Below the pieces are notes generated by a model. The model had not been told where the DNA came from, made no database searches, and saw nothing but the letters and a program-made list of their open reading frames with translations. Below are positions 57,348 through 64,000 of a stretch of 64,000 bases of DNA, one piece after another. Position numbers and translations under genes: made by a program. This DNA is from Agrypnia vestita (taxonomy: Eukaryota; Arthropoda; Insecta; Trichoptera; Phryganeidae): NCBI GenBank assembly GCA_016648135.1, contig JADDOH010000178.1, positions 310,001-374,000 of the forward strand, given 5' to 3'. How positions within the stretch are numbered: the stretch's first letter is position 1; each line of letters starts with the position of its first letter.

Positions 57348-57400
57348 GTCATTCACCTGATGACGTTAAATACGATTTCAACGAAACGTCGAGAATCGGC
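57348..57400 (+). ncRNA. Hammerhead ribozyme-like motif, family F (right arm), intact core
   Basis: CUGAUGA, extra C, stem II GUUAAAU/AUUUCAAC (one bulged C) with loop ACG, GAAAC, ACGU with cleavage triplet GUC, stem I AUUCAC/GAGAAU with one mismatch. Core complete. Confidence 0.7.
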
Positions 57401-57739
57401 TATCGGAAAAACATATGGTTCGTATAAAATTTCCGTAACCATTTACAGTTAAATATGTCTAAATTCCTGCCTCTCGTAGATCTAGATACATTACATTTTC
57501 CATGGCACGCCAATCCATCTCCTTGTCTCCCCCCGTAAAGCACCTCAGAGGTCACTTCTGACGCTGCACATTAGAGGGGACATTGTTGGCTTAGCAGGAT
57601 TGATCACCTTCTGCGGTATTCCGGAATCGCGCATAATATTGCCATCTTACTGACGCCATTGTGCATAATTTAATGAACGTACGCACGTATCCAATATACG
57701 TGTATGTTATATATGTTGTTTCGTAATCATGCGGGCTTC

Positions 57740-58020
57740 GCTATTAGTTCATTTAATGCTCGTTGCCGTGTGAAGTCAGCCGCGAGCCGAAAGAAAACGC
57801 CCAGTGTGAGGGAATCGACGCGATAAATAAAGTGAATAATCTAGCGAAGTACTTATTGGCGAAATAAATAAATGTGATAAATACTACTAGTGAAATTGTT
57901 GGAATGAAATGGTCATTTTTGAATATGTATTAAACAGCAATAATAAAGTGTTCATTTACGAGTTATATAGTGCGCTTTAAGCTGTTTCATTCATTCCTCC
58001 CGCAGCCACAACACGTGACA
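57740..58020 (+). mobile_element. LTR-like segment, 5' end unclear
   Basis: It ends GCAGCCACAACACGTGACA, like the solo LTR end at 61306, and contains AATAAATAAATG and AATAATAAAGTG poly(A)-like signals. No clear TG start or duplication. Confidence 0.35.
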
Positions 58021-58744
58021 CTATATATCCTTGAAACTACTTATTCATTCTAGTTCAGAAGATACACGTATTACCAATCGTATGATTATATACTAGTGTA
58101 TTGTAGTAGTGTATACTAGTGCTCGCAGAAACCTCAAATTAAAAATATGTATGGAACAAATTTTTGTAGTTTCAGCAGAATTTAATATGATTTTTCACAT
58201 ATCTTTTCATTACCGTTTTTTTTTAGCTTTGACCTTTGGTGGATCTAGGCCTCTTCAAGAGTTTTCTTCTATCGATCTATTGAACAAGTCAGGAAGAAGC
58301 TTGTGATGACAAGCCTAATGCCATTCTAATGTAGATGAATGAAGAAATTGTCACTCTATCTTAGTTTTTGCTATCTTAGTTTTGCTAGCTACTTCATCAA
58401 CTGCTGTTTCATCAACCTATACTCATAACCTTACCAACAAAGTCTTATTTTTTATGAAGACTTGAGAATTATCCTTTTATTCAAATTATAGTATTATTCT
58501 TACTTGTGGTGGGTGATCAAGAGCTTGTTGAATTTTATTGAGAGGTTCCACTGCGCTGCCTCATTCTGTCCTTGAACATCTGATCAGCTAGAAGCAGTTA
58601 ATCTTATAATATCACTTGTAAACTCAATTCAGTAAAAATAAATTCAGTATAAATAGACTATGAGTATAACCACAGTATACCCAGAACAGTAGTCTATCTA
58701 CGGCCTGTCGGCGAGTTATTAGCCTACTCTTGCATTGACGCTAG

Positions 58745-58860
58745 GGTTGTCACTTTATTTTTACTCCCTTTCTTCTAACTCGTAGCTTCTGAGATTCCGA
58801 CGCATAAGGTAGACACGAAACCCGAAACTTTCTGTAATTATTATACCTAGTTTTTGCACT
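58745..58860 (+). repeat. Fragment of the MITE family at 59558
   Basis: TTTTTACTCCCTTTCTTCTA and GTAGACACGAAACCCGAAA resemble both ends of the 59558-59850 element with the middle removed. Confidence 0.4.
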
Positions 58861-59221
58861 TAAATTGCAAGAACGCTGATTAACATCAACGTAGACTTTT
58901 AAAAACTCACAGTCTTTGTGATAATCAACACACCTTTTTAGTAAAGCACCACAAACATAAAAAAAGGCATTTTTTTCAGGAAGCGCATTTTTTTTCTAAC
59001 GCGGCGGCTGCGAGCGCGAATGACACCGAAGGCACGGCCCTTACTGCCACCGCCTTGTGCCCCCATATTCTATGTCAATGTATGCGTCACAGTGCGTGCG
59101 TACACGGCGCTGAGCACGCACGCACACATTCTAATGGGTAGCGGCCAGTTTGTATGAAGACGTATTACTGTTCTTAGTATACTGTGGTATAACTCTGAGC
59201 AAATTATAAAAAGAGCAGTAT

Positions 59222-59486
59222 TGAAAGACTTCCCACACAATATAACAACGCCTTTCGTATGATGTTTGGCCTTCCCAGATATTGCAGCGCTTCCGGTATG
59301 TTCACGGAGGGGCGTGTTCCCAAGTTTGCAGCCCTCATAAAATCCAGGGTTGCAGGAATGAGGGAAAGGATAAACAGCTCCGGAAATATCCTTATCCTGG
59401 AAACCCGCCTTATCCCAGCATCCAGCAATGATGCACATTGGAGAAAGATACTGGCCCCTCATAATCGACATGCCACCGCTCGCTAA
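59222..59486 (+). pseudogene. Non-LTR RT C-terminus (YNNAFR...CSASGMF type)
   Basis: QYNNAFRMMFGLPRYCSASG, MFTEGRVPKFAALIKSRVAG, MRERINSSGNILILETRL, ending HATAR stop. The pattern YN.AFR.L..LPR.CSAS.MF....P.F.A..RK is the end of a non-LTR element group. It is free of stops over ~85 codons. A 3' untranslated part with AATAAAG continues to ~59995, interrupted by a MITE. Confidence 0.65.
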
Positions 59487-59998
59487 CGCCACCATTATAT
59501 GATTTATTTCTTTTTTTGTGTTAATATTTATACCTATACTTGTTTTCTCTTCTTTTTTACTCCCTTTATTTTAACTTGTTGCGTCTGCTTGCTTGCTTGT
59601 CTGACGAAAAAATTTGGATCGATTTTTAACCTTTTTCCCGTGATCCAATCGAGCTGAAACTTTGCAATCAGACTCGTGGCGATGATAAAAATGATCTAAC
59701 AAATTTACGTTTAAAAGAATTTAATAAATATGGTATAATTTTGGATATTTCGACATTTAAATGTTTTTTTCAAATAAGAATCATTGTATATTAGTAATTA
59801 GCCCGAAGCGTGATAGACACGAAACCTGATTCAAAGCGAAAGGGAGTATTGTAAGAATTTGGTTTTTATGGGTTAGTTTTTTATATGATTTTTTTTGTCT
59901 TTTCTTTTATATGATAATTTAATGTATGTACTTATTCTTATATGGAATGTGTGGGACTGCACAAACCTCCCCACATACTGCAATAAAGATTTTATTAT
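59487..59998 (+). mobile_element. 3' tail of the 59222 LINE with nested MITE
   Basis: 59487-59557 and 59850-59995 look like one T-rich 3' tail ending TGCAATAAAGATTTTATTAT, split by the MITE at 59558-59850. Confidence 0.4.
59557..59850. mobile_element. MITE with TACTCCCTTT inverted ends
   Basis: TTTACTCCCTTTATTTTAAC at the left and GCGAAAGGGAGTATTGTAA at the right are inverted. The inside contains GACGAAAAAATTTGGATCG and TTTTTCCCGTGATCCAATCG, which I recall from common insect repeats. No transposase. Confidence 0.45.
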
Positions 59999-60004
59999 CA
60001 TTTG

Positions 60005-60830
60005 TAACTCATATTTTCTTATACACTCTTACATGCTCTCCACGCTCACGTGACATCTCGCGATACACTCCACGAACACCGAAATATTCTGTAGAGTCGA
60101 AATCTTTCTTCACACTATCAAAATCAGAAATCTCAGTCTGCCAACGCGGTAAAATATTAACCCCTCAAAAGCTCATTTCTTTTCCATCCTCGCCAGAAAT
60201 GATTTTCTTCAACAGTCTATTTCTGAATTGATTTTTAGTAAGTGACATCCCTTATTTGTGAGACGCGTAGTTTTCAAACGGAACAACAAGTCACAAATAT
60301 TAATTTGAAATTCAAACGATTTACATAAGCGCCGATATGAAAAAACTTTATTCAGCTCGCCTTAAGATAACAGATCTGAGAGACAGCCAATCCGGAGCCA
60401 AATAAGAAAACTTTCGGGCAGCATAAATATTTTACAAAACAACGCAATAACTGATAAGTGTTTTTCAGATACGGCGCGGTAGAAGTATTTTTCGAATTTC
60501 GTATTTTTATTTCGACCCAGAAAAATATTGATAAATCTCTAACTGAATTATGTAATATTTTTTCTCGCTCTGAAAACGTATTAGATCGATAAGAAAAAAT
60601 TTAAGGTTTTTTTTTGAAAAAATGTGCCGGCATCTTCGTTTAAACTATTCGTGGGGGGCATATCCGCGAGGATGTTAGGCGCTGTAATTCCAGCGAGGCG
60701 TTTTAAAATTAGTAGAAATATACCACAGTTTGTGACATATAATTAGGTTGCTAGCTCTTTTGACATCATTTATTTGTAGTGAAGGCATGTAGGACAATCG
60801 AATTAGAAATTATCATGTTATAATTTATAT
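60005..60830. other. AT-rich interval without a recognised gene
   Basis: Open frame 59926-60231 (+) starts in the LINE tail and carries no motif. Confidence 0.45.
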
Positions 60831-60833
60831 TAG

Positions 60834-61306
60834 TGTAACGATGCTAAAACGAATCACGCACTTCTGTCAAGTGACAGTTGTTTAAAGTTGGCACAATATT
60901 ACTGAAGGATCTGGAATCACCTCTGACTTTCGTGAGACGTCTGCAACTTTCCAGGAACATCTGTAATTTACGAGTAATTGCGAGTAAACACTGGAAACGT
61001 CTAGATAACAGCATTAGCCAATATAAATACGACACACGGGAGTAAACTGGCCAAGCGAGCGGTAATTTGACAGCGAAGATTCCGGAAAGTTTTATAAACC
61101 GAAGCGAAAATAGGATAGAATATTCTAGTGAATAGTGAATAAAGTGTCAAAAAATTTGCGAAATAGATTGATTTAAGGAATAGCGTTACATTTAAGAGTG
61201 ATAAATGACTTTGTACGTTAGTTTAATTAATTAATCGGTATTCAATAAATCCTGTATTAAATCCCAGCGTTTTCATTAATCCCTCCTGCAGCCACGATAC
61301 GTGACA
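60834..61306 (+). mobile_element. Probable solo LTR
   Basis: A 473-bp segment starts TGTAACG and ends CGTGACA (inverted ends with one mismatch), with a TATA-like AATATAAATAC at ~61019 and poly(A)-like AATAAAG and AATAAAT downstream, the order expected of an LTR. Flanks TTAG and TTAT match in three of four bases only. Confidence 0.5.
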
Positions 61307-61769
61307 TTATATTATATATGTTTTACTATTGACAAAAAAATGAGAAAATACGTTTATAGAGGCTGAAGGTTCCTTATTTTTCCTATATATTTATTCTTAT
61401 TGGAGGATATTTATTCCTTATTGGAGAGAAGCTCCTGGAGCAAGTGAAGACGCACAAATAAAATAACACAAATAACAAAGAAAGTCGAATGGCGCGCATT
61501 TGAGGTCGGCTTGATCGGATTAGAAGATCTGTTTGAGACGGGGAAGGGGTGAGGACTGCTGAAGGTGGAGGTAGATGCTAAGAAACTTCATGAGCGATTC
61601 TTAAGATTTCAGCTTATCTCAGTATTCTCAGTATGTTCCAGAAGTCCATCGTTCACGTGTTCCCTGAACGCGTTCAAAAAGTATGAACGCGTGACAAAAC
61701 GCGATCTTTGACGAAACGAATCGATCACTACATGCGAAAAATGAAAACACTGTTAACCTTTTAGAAGAG

Positions 61770-62205
61770 TTTATGGCCACCGTTTTTGGGCATTTCTGTA
61801 CCAACATCCTCGCTAATTATTTAAAGAAGAGAAATAAAATCACAGAACAGTTGGTACTTTACCGATTTATCGGGCTCTTAGACTTGTTGGTGAGTAAACA
61901 TCCCTACTTGGAGAAAAAAAGTTCTCTACACAATGACAAGGCTCCAGCTCACATGTCTGCAATCAATAGTCAAATTAAACTATGATTTGATACCCCATCC
62001 TCCATATTCTCTATATTTGGCTACATGCAATTTATCTTTGTTTTCAAACATGAAAAAAATTGGTGGAAAGCAGTTTACGTCATCGCCGATACAGAGGCCA
62101 ATTTCCTAGTTCGAAAAATCATATTTTTTGAATGGGTTCAAAATCGAAGAATATCACTAGGTATATCGAGCTTATAAGATCTTATATATACAGCCCATGT
62201 ATGAA
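61770..62205 (+). pseudogene. Mariner transposase C-terminal half, dead
   Basis: TVFGHFCTNILANYLKK, KHPYLEKKSSLHNDKAPAHM, then after a frameshift PPYSLYLATCNLSLF, and VIADTEANFLVRKI, FFEWVQNRRISLG. The pattern is mariner (LH.DNAPAH, HPPYSPDLAPSD, VIA.TEAYF, LEHRW.KCI). The second catalytic Asp region is kept, but the third reads CN where APSD is expected. Termini not found. Confidence 0.75.
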
Positions 62206-62984
62206 TAAATTATAATTTCCTCATCTTTGTGCCATGGAGACAGCGAAGAGGTTTTGTATGGTCGCAACGACGCGCCGCTTACACAGCATCAGCGACGTAG
62301 CGAGGATGACTGCTTTAGCATAAAATAGTGCCGAACTGAGTGGCGAAAGTGTAGTGTGATACGGAAGCTACTGCTCATTAAACGACCTTGGCAAATCCCT
62401 CTTCGCTAACCCACGCAGTATGAGTATGCCCTGTGCCTTCTTTACTTGCTTGCCGCACGCATACACCTACAGCCTCATACCTACATGAATACCGGAAGAT
62501 CCCGTTTGAAGGCTCAAATTGATGACCATCAACATCTACACCAACCATTTCAAAGGCATCTACAAATGTATGATCATACAAAGAGACATAAATTTCCATC
62601 CATAAAAAATAGAGGGTATCGTTTTTCTTCCAAAAAAATATTACACTTTTCCGAATCCTCATATATCACAAAGAATTATTAGATAATGGTTCAGGGAATA
62701 TTGTTTGACATAATTTTATTTCGGTATATCATGCTCCTTTGTACGGAAATTGTGTATTATGAATGTTTTGTTAGCCCTTTCATACTTTCCGGCCGTTTGT
62801 CATTTAATTTTATTGTTAAAAATTACTCTAGCCACGAAACAAATTACTGCCTTTTTACATCTACTTCATTTTTTTTAATTCAGCCGCCTTATTAATTTTC
62901 AGCGCTGGTAAAACATGCCATGTTAAACCACTCCTCAAAGAGTGACAATGGCATAAATTCCCGTGAAAAATGGATTACAAGCTG

Positions 62985-63245
62985 TGTTTGATCGTGTATA
63001 AAGCTCTTAATAACTTGGCACCGTACTACGTATAACTGTATCAGAAGAAGTTACCAACACAACGGAGAGATACTGAGGTCTGCAGGATCGCAAGGCACCA
63101 ACAGAGTTGCCTACTGTGAATGCCTGTTAGTGTAACAGGCTCAATCACATAGAACAATCACATACTCCCTGATGTACGCAGAGCTTAAATCCTGAACAAT
63201 TTCAGCAAATGACTGAAGAAAACGTTTTTCTCACGTGAACAGAAT
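62985..63245 (+). pseudogene. Jockey/CR1-like RT C-terminal remnant
   Basis: VYKALNNLAPYYV, then QRRDTEVCRIARHQ, SVTGSIT and, frameshifted, SDVRRAQ..., LKKTFFS resemble VYKAL....P.YL, RS......VP, F...LKT.LF. Heavily decayed. Confidence 0.5.
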
Positions 63246-63784
63246 TGTTTGCGCCCTTATGATGATCTTCATCTAATGATGAGGATTATTCCATGGGGTA
63301 TAAATTTAATTGGAGTACTGTTCTTTAATTCACACATAGTACGCACCAATCACTCATCTGTGAACACTTTATACTGGCCTTAGAATATTCACATGTTTGT
63401 GGTCCCATTTATTCACTGTTGAATGCTCGGTACGTACACTCTTAATTTACTGTCATTGGTCGCTGAATCGCCGCTTCGTTTCTGGTCTATCGCCAAAACG
63501 TCAGAACAAACTGATTGTCTCGATGACGTCGTTCTTTCTTATAAACATTTTTGTATTTTCAGAAGTTTCGTGAATGTAGTAGCTTATTCCAGACCCTTGT
63601 TGTTATTTATAATTACTTGTAAAATATCCAGAAAGTTGTAAAATCGTCGATTACGTGTAATTCCTGCTGTTTTTACAGTTTTGTGACAGTATTTTTATGG
63701 AAGATTGTAGGATATTTTGATATAAAGATATGAGTAAGCTCCTTTTTTAAGATTCATGTCCCAGGCACCTATGTAAGAAGCACT

Positions 63785-63940
63785 GGTATGTTCTGTGTGT
63801 AGTTTTCTGGGATATTCTCCCGCTTATATCTGACCTCTCTGGCCGACGTTTTGGATCTCATTGCAGGGTCCATCAGCCCTGATGACATACACGGCCGAAT
63901 ATCCCAGAAAACTGCACACAGAAGATTCGGAATGGCGTAA
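63785..63940. mobile_element. Inverted Penelope-type family C repeats
   Basis: TTCTGTGTGTAGTTTTCTGG (minus tail) at the left and CCAGAAAACTGCACACAGAA at the right are inverted. The left copy has a shortened, damaged hammerhead motif (CUGAUGG, AAAAC). The right copy joins CCCTGATGA straight to the tail. Confidence 0.55.
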
Positions 63941-64000
63941 TTGTCTGTCATACGTTTTTTTCACTACAGCTTTTATGTTTTTGGACAATCGTCACAGTTA

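Larger units (their letters stand above)
56652..57448. mobile_element. Inverted Penelope-type terminal repeats, family F, enclosing a LINE fragment
   Basis: Left arm 56652-56802 and right arm 57293-57448 are reverse complements over ~150 bp (ATACGAACCGTAAGTATTTC / ATGGTTCGTATAAAATTTCC; CCGCCCTATACCTCC shared). Each arm contains a hammerhead-like motif directed outward. Between them lies a minus-strand LINE C-terminus. Confidence 0.65.

Noticed and set aside
59070..59495. Minus-strand 141-codon open frame as a gene
   Set aside because: It is the shadow of the plus-strand non-LTR C-terminus (QYNNAFR...CSASGMF), which has clear family motifs.
62378..62682. Opposed open frames of ~80-94 codons
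   Set aside because: Neither strand shows a family motif; His/Gln-rich composition on the plus strand looks like a repeat or chance.

Overview
This is AT-rich animal nuclear DNA, almost certainly from an insect, with one convincing host coding exon and a very dense load of decayed transposable elements. The exon (43938-44175, + strand) has consensus splice sites. It encodes the end of the second extracellular loop, transmembrane helix 5 and the start of the third intracellular loop of an alpha-1-adrenergic-like octopamine receptor (Oamb type). I see no other exon I would defend, so most of the window is best read as two giant introns, at least about 44 kb upstream and 20 kb downstream of this exon. 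The insect order cannot be fixed from the sequence.

Layout. 0-5 kb: LINE tails, a tRNA-like sequence, an inverted pair of Penelope-type repeats, a 5-unit ~127-bp tandem array, and a Penelope-type repeat abutting a LINE remnant. 5-13 kb: more Penelope-type repeats, copies of a ~200-bp repeat called 'family E' here, a TA-flanked MITE, a fold-back element, tRNA-derived SINEs and a LINE remnant. 12.6-18.2 kb: a LINE reverse-transcriptase remnant split by a Harbinger-like MITE with a TTA duplication, then two more LINE C-termini. 19-30 kb: a tRNA-SINE, Penelope copies including an endonuclease remnant, Jockey/CR1-like RT debris, several LINE tails and an LTR-like segment. 30-42 kb: mostly featureless AT-rich DNA with a Penelope copy bounded by an 11-bp duplication, a ~210-codon arthropod pseudogene, a LINE remnant and a SINE. 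42.4-44.2 kb: a terminal-inverted-repeat element with a 38-bp minisatellite, a LINE tail with a nested SINE, then the receptor exon. 44-64 kb: LINE ends, a second Penelope endonuclease remnant, inverted family E copies, more LINE tails, LTR-like segments, a dead mariner and more Penelope-type repeats.

Main discovery. About eighteen dispersed short motifs on both strands share the hammerhead ribozyme core: CUGANGA, a short stem-loop, then GAAAC, followed by a tiny stem III and a cleavable NUH triplet. They fall into several sequence families whose stem II (and partly stem I and stem III) differ by compensating changes. Most families carry one extra nucleotide between CUGANGA and stem II. Two families are tied to Penelope-like retroelements by GIY-YIG endonuclease remnants just upstream, and one copy has an 11-bp target-site duplication. 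Hammerheads in Penelope-like elements are established knowledge; the density, the number of families in one locus and the shared extra nucleotide deserve a second look.

All calls are from reading the sequence; no database search or folding was run.
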